A stretch of 29,272 bases of DNA from positions 1 through 29,272 of the forward strand of contig JACPRG010000044.1 in assembly GCA_016190025.1 (NCBI GenBank), in the 5' to 3' direction. The notes under the pieces were generated by a model. The model made no database searches and was not told where the DNA came from. It was given only the letters and a program-made list of their open reading frames with translations. The DNA is from Candidatus Tectimicrobiota bacterium. GTDB lineage: Bacteria; UBA8248; JACPRG01. How positions within the stretch are numbered: position 1 is the stretch's first letter; each line of letters starts with the position of its first letter. Positions 1 to 6,067 of this stretch are shown here, one piece after another. The translations under genes were made by a program, and so were the position numbers.

Positions 1-1
1 C

Positions 2-55
2 ACGCCCGCGCAGGTGCGGGCGGAAAAACGGGCCTCGCTGGCCGAGGCCGCATGA
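2..55 (+). CDS. possible 3' end of an upstream gene (partial)
   Basis: An open frame enters from the left edge and stops with TGA at 53-55. The 17 residues (TPAQVRAEKRASLAEAA) have the composition of an ordinary charged helical C terminus. Two other forward frames are also open for a short distance, one of them up to a TGA at 184-186, so the choice of frame is weak. The terminator-like hairpin at 144-182 would fit the end of a transcript coming from this side. No function can be assigned. Confidence 0.25.
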   Translation, partial: TPAQVRAEKRASLAEAA

Positions 56-143
56 AGGAAAATAAACTCAACTTCGTGTCCAACAATCCAAGGGCGATAC
101 ACTTGGCGAGTCGGGGGAAACGGCGTGGAAAGTCCCTTGCCCA

Positions 144-182
144 TGGCGGCTGGGCGGTTTCCCGGCCGGCCGGACATTTTTT
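144..182 (+). terminator. possible intrinsic terminator before the Rieske operon
   Basis: A GC-rich stem can form between 144-154 and 161-172: GGCTGGG at 148-154 pairs with CCCGGCC at 161-167 (one T-G pair), and the stem extends past one bulged base. The loop is CGGTTT. After four unpaired bases comes a run of six T at 177-182. The position between a possible upstream gene end and the next promoter suits a terminator; the gap before the T run lowers confidence. Confidence 0.45.
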
Positions 183-220
183 ATGACATAGACAATTGTG
201 TTTTATGACATAGATCATTG
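179..220 (+). promoter_or_regulatory. two CRP/FNR-family-like sites in direct repeat, 22 bp apart
   Basis: Two 20-bp copies (179-198 and 201-220) match at 18 of 20 bases. The downstream copy has TATGA at 204-208, six bases, then TCATT at 215-219, which is the half-site geometry of the CRP/FNR superfamily (TGTGA-N6-TCACA for CRP). The upstream copy keeps the left half-site (182-186) but has a poorer right one (193-197). The centres are at about 189.5 and 211.5. Relative to the promoter at 218-247 the near site sits at about -42, the class II activator position, and the far one at about -64, two helical turns upstream. The protein that binds is unknown; candidates are FNR, DNR, HcpR or CRP-like regulators. 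Confidence 0.6.
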
Positions 221-247
221 CCACCCGGCGAAGAGAATTGCTATAAT
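218..247 (+). promoter_or_regulatory. sigma-70 promoter with extended -10, Rieske operon
   Basis: A perfect TATAAT lies at 242-247, preceded by TG at 239-240 with one base between, forming an extended -10. A weak -35 (TTGCCA, 218-223) stands 18 bases upstream and overlaps the right half of the CRP/FNR-like site, as at activator-dependent class II promoters. Transcription should start near 254, leaving a leader of about 39 bases before the GTG at 293. Confidence 0.65.
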
Positions 248-292
248 TTCGACGGATGTGTGCGGCCACTCCTCCCGGGAAGGAGAGATGCT

Positions 293-742
293 GTGGCTCA
301 GGAAGCTGAATTCCGCGTCAGTCGCCGAGGCGTTTTAGACTTTTTTTTGGGCGGCGGGCTCGTGGCCTTCTTGGGGATCATGTTGTACCCGGTCCTCCGG
401 TATCTCATCCCCCCCAAGGTCCCCGGCGCTCATCTGGGAACCGTCCAGGCCGCCAAGGCAGCCGAGCTCCGGCCCGGCTCGGGGAAGCTGTTCCGGTTTG
501 GCAGCAGTCTCGGTATTTTGGTCCGCACGCCTTCGGGAGAGTTTCGCGCCTTCAACTCCCAATGCACCCATCTGGCCTGCACCGTTCAATACCGCGCCGA
601 TCTGGAGCACATCTGGTGCGCCTGTCACAACGGCCACTATGACCTGTATGGGAAAAACATCGCCGGCCCTCCCCCTCGCCCCCTGGAGCAGTACGACGTG
701 TCGGTCCGGGGCGAAGACGTCTTCGTTTCTCGAAAAGCCTGA
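293..742 (+). CDS. Rieske iron-sulfur protein of a quinol:cytochrome oxidoreductase
   Basis: This is the high-potential [2Fe-2S] subunit of a bc1/b6f-type complex, which takes one electron from quinol and passes it to a cytochrome. The 149-residue protein starts with a twin-arginine sequence (SRRGVLDF, residues 10-17) and one membrane helix (about 18-38), so it is probably a Tat-exported, membrane-anchored protein. Box I is CTHLAC (C91, H93, C96) and box II is CACHNGHYD (C109, C111, H112), so both Cys/His ligand pairs and the disulfide pair are present. The Gly-Ser that normally follows the box II His is replaced by Asn-Gly. GTG at 293 is chosen because AAGGAG (280-285) stands seven bases upstream; an in-frame TTG at 218 lies inside the operator and upstream of the likely transcript start. 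Cytochrome b follows after 11 bases. Confidence 0.93.
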   Translation: MAQEAEFRVSRRGVLDFFLGGGLVAFLGIMLYPVLRYLIPPKVPGAHLGTVQAAKAAELRPGSGKLFRFGSSLGILVRTPSGEFRAFNSQCTHLACTVQYRADLEHIWCACHNGHYDLYGKNIAGPPPRPLEQYDVSVRGEDVFVSRKA

Positions 743-753
743 GAGTCCTAAGC

Positions 754-1839
754 GTGGAGGAACAGATTCAGCCCGAGTCGAAACACGCGCGCGCTTCCTG
801 GTTGCGCTCCCGGCTGCCCATTGTGGAGGCGATGGCCTTCCTGCGCCACAAGCAGGTTCCCTGGCACGCCACCTCTTACATTTACTTCATGGGCGGGCTG
901 GCCCTTTTGTTTTTCGGCGTCCAGGTGCTGACGGGCGTCCTGCTCCTGCTCTACTACACCCCGACGCCCGAAGCCGCTCACGAGAGCGTCCTGCTCATTT
1001 CCGCCAAGGTTCCCTACGGCTGGCTGCTCCGGTCCATCCACAGCTGGTCTGCGAACCTGATGATCCTGGCCGTTTTCCTTCATTTCTTCAGTGTCTACTT
1101 CATGCGGGCCTATCGCCCCCCGCGGGAACTGACGTGGGTGAGCGGCTTTCTTCTGATGGTGTTGGCCATGGGTTTCGGCTTCTCGGGATACCTGCTGCCC
1201 TGGACAAAGCTCTCTTACTTCGCCACCAAGATCGGCACCGACCTCACGAAGCTGGTCCCCGTGCTGGGGGAAAGCCTGGGGCGCTTCCTTCTGGGAGCCG
1301 ACGAGATCGGCGGGCCCACCCTCACGCGCTTTTTCGCGTTCCACGTGGGCATCCTGCCCCCGGTCTTCGTGGTGGTCCTGATGCTCCACCTGCTGCTGAT
1401 CCAGCGGTTCGGAATGAGCGAGCCCTTGGGCTCCCCCGCTTCCAAGAACATCCCCTTTCTGCCGAATTTCGTGATGCGGGAGTCCATCGTCTGGGTGATC
1501 GTCCTCGGGCTTTTGGGGGTGATCTCGGTGTACTTCCCGTGGGAGGTGGGGGAGAAGGCGGACCCTCTCGCCCCGGCACCCGCGGGGATCCGGCCCGAGT
1601 GGTACTTCACCTACCTCTCGCAAACGCTCAAGTACATCCCGCCCAAGGTTCTCGGCATGGAAGGGGAGGCCTTCGGCGTCTACACGGTCGGAGTCTTTGG
1701 ACTGGCCCTTTTCCTCGTCCCCTTCTGGGACCGGTGGGCGGCGCGGGGACGGCGGCACTGGCTGGTGACGGCCTTCGGGGTTGCGGCCATCGTGTACATG
1801 GTCACCATGATTGCTCTGGCGTACCTCAAGCCCTACTGA
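754..1839 (+). CDS. fused cytochrome b / subunit IV (cytochrome b6-type)
   Basis: This integral membrane subunit carries two b haems and the quinol oxidation and reduction sites. The 361-residue protein has about seven membrane helices (roughly 41-68, 95-117, 130-150, 195-217, 243-262, 308-326, 337-358), the sum of cytochrome b6 (four) and subunit IV (three). The haem ligands are H96/H110 (13 residues between) and H197/H212 (14 between); the 14-residue interval is the b6f pattern rather than that of bc1. The Qo motif PEWY is intact at 281-284. The start is GTG at 754, 11 bases after the Rieske stop, with a weak ribosome binding site; ATG at 832 (MAFLRHKQ) is a less likely alternative. The nonahaem cytochrome follows after seven bases, so the three genes form one transcription unit. 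Confidence 0.93.
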   Translation: MEEQIQPESKHARASWLRSRLPIVEAMAFLRHKQVPWHATSYIYFMGGLALLFFGVQVLTGVLLLLYYTPTPEAAHESVLLISAKVPYGWLLRSIHSWSANLMILAVFLHFFSVYFMRAYRPPRELTWVSGFLLMVLAMGFGFSGYLLPWTKLSYFATKIGTDLTKLVPVLGESLGRFLLGADEIGGPTLTRFFAFHVGILPPVFVVVLMLHLLLIQRFGMSEPLGSPASKNIPFLPNFVMRESIVWVIVLGLLGVISVYFPWEVGEKADPLAPAPAGIRPEWYFTYLSQTLKYIPPKVLGMEGEAFGVYTVGVFGLALFLVPFWDRWAARGRRHWLVTAFGVAAIVYMVTMIALAYLKPY

Positions 1840-1846
1840 GGACTCG

Positions 1847-3136
1847 GTGAAGAAAGAGATGATCCGCCCCATCGCCCTTTGGATTTTGGTCTCCGGCGCG
1901 GCCGCGCTCTTCGTCGTCGGGTCAGGGGCGGCCCAGACCCCCGCCGGGAAGCCCGACTCCTGCGTCCAGTGTCACCGCATCCTCGGGCCCAAGCTGGGAG
2001 GGCCGGTCGAGAAGTTGAAACAGGACATTCACGCGGAGAAGGGCCTGTCGTGCGCGAGCTGTCATGGGGGAGACCCGACCTCGATGTCTCCCACCGTCTC
2101 CATGTCCAAGGAGAAAGGCTTCGTCCGCGCGCCCAAGACGGGGGAGGTTCCACGGTTTTGCAACAGGTGTCACGGCGATCTGGCTTACATGCGCCCGTTC
2201 AATCCGACCATGCCGGTGGACCAGTTCCAGGCGTACCAGACCAGTGTGCACGGCAAGCGCCTTGCGCAGGGGGACGTGAAGGTGGCGACGTGCATCAGCT
2301 GTCACGGCGCCCACGGCATCCTCCCGGCCTCCCGCGCCGCCTCCCCGATCTACCCGATCAATGTGGCCAAGACCTGCGCCAAGTGCCACGCGGACAAGGA
2401 GTACATGAGGGAGTACCAAATCCCCACCAACCAGCTTGAGGAGTACTCACAGAGCGTCCACGCTGAGCTCCTCCTGGTCAAGCGCGACCTCTCAGCCCCT
2501 ACCTGCAACGACTGCCACGGCAACCACGGCGCCTTCCCCCCCGCCGTCGAGTCGGTGAGCGGTGTGTGCGGCCAATGCCACGTCAACAACCGGGACTACT
2601 TCGTCAAGAGTCCCCACAAAAAGGCCTTTGACGATCTCGGATTGCCGGAGTGCGCCGTTTGTCATTTCAACCATCGGATCCTCCGCGCCAACGACGAGAT
2701 GGTCGGCGGGCAGCCGCCCGCCCTCTGCGCCCGTTGTCACGACCCGGGCTTCAAGGGAATTCAGACGGGGACCGAGATGCGGGCGCGGATTGAAGCCCTC
2801 AAGAGTGCCATGAAGCGGGCCGACGAGGAGTTGGACAAAGCGGAACGCGCCGGCATGGAGGTGTCTGAGGCCAAGCTGCAAATGAAGGAGACCCGGGCAG
2901 CCCTGATTGGCGCGCGGACAAAAATCCACACCTTTTCCATTGCCGAGGTGGAGAAGGAAGCGGCCAAAGGCATGAAGATCTCCCAGGCGGGATTCGATGC
3001 GGGGGTCGCCGCCTTGAAAGAGTGGCGGGACCGCCGGAGGTGGGTGATCTTCCCCATCCTGTTGACCCTCTTCGTAGCGGGAGCCCTCTACCTCAAGCTT
3101 CGTCGAATCGAGGGCCGGAACTCCCGAAACAGATAG
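1847..3136 (+). CDS. nonahaem c-type cytochrome, C-terminally membrane-anchored
   Basis: This is probably the electron acceptor of the Rieske/cytochrome b pair, standing in for cytochrome c1 or f. The 429-residue protein has an N-terminal signal sequence (positive start, hydrophobic about 8-29) and nine CxxCH haem-binding motifs, with first Cys at 39, 69, 105, 149, 177, 220, 241, 269 and 294. Extra His in SVHGK, SVHAE and SPHKK contexts could be distal ligands for bis-His haems. After the last haem comes a charged, probably coiled-coil stretch (about 306-395) and a membrane helix (about 399-417) with a basic tail, which would place the haem domain outside the cytoplasmic membrane. GTG at 1847 gives a good signal peptide; ATG at 1859 is nearly as good. 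No close family was recognised beyond multihaem cytochromes of the doubled-CxxCH type. Confidence 0.9.
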   Translation: MKKEMIRPIALWILVSGAAALFVVGSGAAQTPAGKPDSCVQCHRILGPKLGGPVEKLKQDIHAEKGLSCASCHGGDPTSMSPTVSMSKEKGFVRAPKTGEVPRFCNRCHGDLAYMRPFNPTMPVDQFQAYQTSVHGKRLAQGDVKVATCISCHGAHGILPASRAASPIYPINVAKTCAKCHADKEYMREYQIPTNQLEEYSQSVHAELLLVKRDLSAPTCNDCHGNHGAFPPAVESVSGVCGQCHVNNRDYFVKSPHKKAFDDLGLPECAVCHFNHRILRANDEMVGGQPPALCARCHDPGFKGIQTGTEMRARIEALKSAMKRADEELDKAERAGMEVSEAKLQMKETRAALIGARTKIHTFSIAEVEKEAAKGMKISQAGFDAGVAALKEWRDRRRWVIFPILLTLFVAGALYLKLRRIEGRNSRNR

Positions 3137-3254
3137 CCGGGCCCCCCCGCCCCCTGACTGTGCGGCGGAAACCCAAGGGGGGAACGGCTGTCTCTTAAGG
3201 GCTTCCTCTTTTCTCTTCGCGGCGGCTGCTGCCCTCGCCCCGACCGGGAAAATC

Positions 3255-3286
3255 AAGGGGTTACGGAAATTCCGTGGCCCCTTTTT
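3255..3286 (+). terminator. strong intrinsic terminator after the haem-protein operon
   Basis: The arms are 3255-3266 and 3272-3283, a 12-bp stem that includes two T-G pairs. The loop is AAATT, and a T run completes the signal through 3286. It lies about 120 bases after the cytochrome stop codon and separates this operon from the next. Confidence 0.8.
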
Positions 3287-3375
3287 CATGCCCGAAAGCC
3301 GAGATCGTCCGCGTTCTCGACGCAAAAACGGAGTGTCCAGAGAAGGCCTGGAGCGGGGGATGTGAAGCCTGTGGT

Positions 3376-3404
3376 TTGACAGAATCCATCCTGAGTCTTA
3401 GCCT
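3376..3404 (+). promoter_or_regulatory. candidate sigma-70 promoter for the PrpF-family gene
   Basis: A perfect -35 TTGACA (3376-3381) is followed after 17 bases by TAGCCT (3399-3404), a weak -10 matching three of six positions. It lies after the upstream terminator and about 30 bases before the start codon at 3434. Confidence 0.4.
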
Positions 3405-3433
3405 TTGGAAAGGGCTACAGCAGGAGGGGACCG

Positions 3434-4591
3434 ATGATGCAAGCGAAGATTCCCTGTGTGATCATGCGGGGGGGGACGAGCAAGGCGCTCTTCTTCAAGG
3501 AGCCGGACCTGCCGGAGGGCCGCGAGGCGCGCGAGCAGATCCTCCTGGCGGTCTTCGGGAGCCCCGACCCCCGGCAGATCGACGGACTGGGCGGCGCCGA
3601 CCCCCTGACCAGCAAGTGCGCCATCGTGGCCCCCTCGTCGGAGCCCGGCGTGGACGTGAACTACACCTTCGCCCAGGTGGCGGTCGACCGGCCGTTCGTC
3701 GATTGGCGCGGCAACTGCGGCAACATCTCCTCCGCCGTCGGCCTGTTCGCCGCGCAGGAGGGGTGGGTCGAGCTCGCGGGACCGTCGGCCCGGGTCCGCG
3801 TCCTCAACACCAACACGGGGAAGATCCTCGAAATCGACGTCCCCGTCCGGGACGGCGCTCCGGTGGAAGAGGGCGATACCTCCATCCCGGGCGTGCCGGG
3901 GACGGCCCCGCCGATCCGCGTGGGATTTCTGGGGGCGGGCGGGGCGGTGACGGGGAAGCTGCTGCCCACGGGGAAGCCCATCGAGGAAATGGAGGTGGCG
4001 GATCTGGGCCGTGTCGCGCTCTCGGTCGTGGACGCCGCCAACCCGCTCTTCTTCGTCCGCGCGGAGGACGTGGGCTGGACGGGGTCGGAGTCCGCCGCGG
4101 AGATGGAGACCTCGGGGGAGGCGTTGGCGAGGCTGGAGAAGATCCGGGGAGAGGTGGCCCGCCGCCTCGGCTTCGTCGCCGACCCGGCTCGGGCGCGCGC
4201 GGAAAGCCCGGCCGTCCCCAAGGTCGCGGTGGTCGCCCCGCCGGCGGATTACCCGGATGCCTCCGGGAAGACCGTTCCGGCGGAGAGCCACGACCTGCGG
4301 GGCCGCATGCTTTCCATGGGCAGGGCCCACAAGGCGTACGCCCTCACGGGCGCCATCTGCACCGCCGCGGCCGCCTTCATCGAAGGGACCCTGGTGAACC
4401 GGATCGTCCGCGAGGCCCGCGGAGGGCTCCCGCGAACCCTGCGCATCGGCCACCCGGCCGGGGTGATCGAGGTGGAGGCCGAGGTCCGGGATGGGGAGCT
4501 CCTCAAGGCCACTGTCATCCGCACGGCCCGCCGGCTGATGGAGGGGTTCGTCTGCGTCCCCGCCGGGGTGCTTTCGCCGGCCGGCCGATGA
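3434..4591 (+). CDS. PrpF-family isomerase (methylaconitate isomerase / 4-oxalomesaconate tautomerase family)
   Basis: Members of this cofactor-free, diaminopimelate-epimerase-like fold move double bonds in unsaturated tricarboxylates: 2-methylaconitate in the methylcitrate cycle, or 4-oxalomesaconate in gallate and protocatechuate breakdown. The 385-residue protein has the family start MRGGTSKA (residues 11-18), a TSK motif with K63 and a CGN motif with C97, the latter two corresponding to catalytic Lys and Cys of PrpF. Family sequences HKAYALTGA and GHPAG are present in the C-terminal half. AGGAGG at 3422-3427 supports ATG 3434, with ATG 3437 equally possible. No prpB, prpC, acnD or ring-cleavage gene lies nearby, so the substrate is open. 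An alpha/beta hydrolase gene follows. Confidence 0.85.
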   Translation: MMQAKIPCVIMRGGTSKALFFKEPDLPEGREAREQILLAVFGSPDPRQIDGLGGADPLTSKCAIVAPSSEPGVDVNYTFAQVAVDRPFVDWRGNCGNISSAVGLFAAQEGWVELAGPSARVRVLNTNTGKILEIDVPVRDGAPVEEGDTSIPGVPGTAPPIRVGFLGAGGAVTGKLLPTGKPIEEMEVADLGRVALSVVDAANPLFFVRAEDVGWTGSESAAEMETSGEALARLEKIRGEVARRLGFVADPARARAESPAVPKVAVVAPPADYPDASGKTVPAESHDLRGRMLSMGRAHKAYALTGAICTAAAAFIEGTLVNRIVREARGGLPRTLRIGHPAGVIEVEAEVRDGELLKATVIRTARRLMEGFVCVPAGVLSPAGR

Positions 4592-4960
4592 AATTCCACT
4601 CTGCATCGCCAAGCCGGCAATCTCCGGCCCGATCCGACGTCGCGGGCGGGGCGAAAAACCGGCCGGGTTTTCCAAAGGGTCTCCCTCGACCCCGCTCGGG
4701 ACGTGATTTGTAAGGCTTTGCCCTGGCCCCTCGCAAGACTTTCCTTTCGCGACAAAAGATCGCTTTTCAGCAGCCTTCTGGCCCAAGGTGGATCCCTCCG
4801 TCTCGCGGCGCGGCCCGGGAGCCGGGGACCGGCTTTCAAAAACGCCCCGCGGATCATAAGATACGAGGTCTCCGTTCGGGTTGGCGATGAGAGGTGAGGG
4901 GCGCGTTCGCCGAACCCTCCCACCTGCAAGGTTGGGTCTCGTTTGATGGAGAAGTCCTTC
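4592..4960 (+). other. intergenic region between the PrpF-family gene and the hydrolase
   Basis: These 369 bases hold no convincing gene; the short open frames have no ribosome binding site and no recognisable protein. There is a terminator-like near-palindrome at 4654-4671. A very weak promoter can be drawn before the hydrolase: TTTCAA at 4834-4839 and TAAGAT at 4857-4862, 17 bases apart. Otherwise nothing recognisable is seen. Confidence 0.5.
4654..4671 (+). terminator. possible terminator after the PrpF-family gene
   Basis: AAAACC and GGTTTT arms surround a GGCC centre with one extra G, making a near-palindrome that ends in four T, 62 bases after the stop codon. Its A-rich left arm would let it work on either strand. 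The short T run makes it weak. Confidence 0.4.
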
Positions 4961-6016
4961 ATGGCCGGATACAACGTGAACCAGCTTTGGGATTATTACA
5001 CCGCGCGGCTTCTGTCCGACGGCGTGAACTACAACGACCTTCAGGAGATGCGCGCCCAGACGAAGACGTGGGACGACTGGTGCGGCGTCTGGTGCCGGAT
5101 GGCGAGCCGCTTCGAGGCCCTGGGGGAGGAGGCCCTCCAGAAAGGGGCGAGGGTCACGGCGGGGGAGTTCCTCTGGCTCGCCAGCCTCTACATCCACTAC
5201 GGCCAGTACCTCTTCTGGCACGACCCGGAGAAGAAAACCGCCGCGCAGCGCCGGAAGGTGGAGCTCTACAAGCGGTGCGCGCCGCTTCTTTTCCCCCCGG
5301 CCGAGCGGGTCGAGATCCCCTTCGAGGGGACCGTCCTGCCGGGCTACCTGAGGTTGCCGATCGGCCGCGCCAAGTTCCCTTGCGTCGTCCTCCTCGGGGG
5401 GCTGGAGAGCACCAAGGAGGAGAGCTATCTCTTCGAGGACTTTTGCCTCCGCCGGGGGATCGCCACCTTCACGTACGACGGCCCGGGACAGGGAGAGGTC
5501 TACTTCGATCTGCCCATGCAGCCCGGCTTTGAGCGGACGGGGACCGCGGTCCTGGAATACCTGTTGACCCGGCCGGAGATCCACAGGGAGAGGATAGGGG
5601 TTCTCGGAAGAAGCCTCGGCGGCTATTACGCCCCCCTGTGTGCCGCCCATGAGCCGCGCTTTCGGGCTTGTGTCGCCTACGGGGCCTTCTACGACTTCGA
5701 GCACTTCGACTCTATGCCCCCCATCATCAAGGACGGCTTCCAGTTCGTCACGAAGACCGGGAGCTGGGAGGAGGCCAAGGCCTACCTCAAGCCCTTCACC
5801 CAGGCGGGGATCCTGAAAAACATCCGGTGCCCCCTCTACGTTCTCCACGGAAAGCTCGATGCCATCGTGCCCGCGGCGATAGCGGAGCGCGTCGTGCGGG
5901 AAGCCGGGGGGGAAACTGAGCTCGTCCTGGTGGAGAAGGGGATCCACGGCGTCCACCACGTGGCCCACATCGAGCGGGTGAAAATGGCGGACTGGCTGGC
6001 GGTGAAGCTGTCGTGA
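4961..6016 (+). CDS. alpha/beta hydrolase, FrsA / dihydroxypseudooxynicotine hydrolase-like
   Basis: Related enzymes include esterases and C-C bond hydrolases that act on ketones after aromatic ring modification. The 351-residue protein has a helical N-terminal domain (about 1-110) and an alpha/beta hydrolase domain. The nucleophile motif is GRSLGG with S218, the acid is probably D300 in LHGKLDAIVP, and the His is H329 in KGIHG. The long helical N-terminal domain and the DGPGQGE motif (residues 173-179) are typical of this family. ATG 4961 is chosen because GGAG (4948-4951) stands nine bases upstream; ATG 4946 would add five residues. With the PrpF-family gene upstream it may belong to a short catabolic route, but the substrate cannot be read from the sequence. 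Confidence 0.85.
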   Translation: MAGYNVNQLWDYYTARLLSDGVNYNDLQEMRAQTKTWDDWCGVWCRMASRFEALGEEALQKGARVTAGEFLWLASLYIHYGQYLFWHDPEKKTAAQRRKVELYKRCAPLLFPPAERVEIPFEGTVLPGYLRLPIGRAKFPCVVLLGGLESTKEESYLFEDFCLRRGIATFTYDGPGQGEVYFDLPMQPGFERTGTAVLEYLLTRPEIHRERIGVLGRSLGGYYAPLCAAHEPRFRACVAYGAFYDFEHFDSMPPIIKDGFQFVTKTGSWEEAKAYLKPFTQAGILKNIRCPLYVLHGKLDAIVPAAIAERVVREAGGETELVLVEKGIHGVHHVAHIERVKMADWLAVKLS

Positions 6017-6067
6017 AGGGTGGAGACGACCCCCGGCGCAGAGAGGTGCGCGCCGCCGGCCGCGAGT

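Noticed and set aside
3..22. Hairpin with 7-bp arms at the left edge (3-9 with 16-22)
   Set aside because: It lies in a possible coding end and is followed by A-rich rather than T-rich sequence, so it is not a terminator.
61..141. GC-rich folding segment in the first 150 bases that might be a riboswitch (GGCGAG at 105-110 pairing with CTTGCC at 136-141)
   Set aside because: It lacks the conserved bases of GEMM c-di-GMP/cGAMP riboswitches and other classes I could recall, and it lies upstream of the likely terminator and promoter.
4703..4897. 64-codon open frame between the PrpF-family gene and the hydrolase
   Set aside because: No ribosome binding site, no recognisable protein, and it overlaps sequences that look like regulatory or spacer DNA.
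3398..5968. Very long antisense open frame opposite the PrpF-family gene and the hydrolase
   Set aside because: It is a GC-rich mirror of two recognised genes, runs through the non-coding gap, and has a Pro/Arg/Gly-rich product with no domain.
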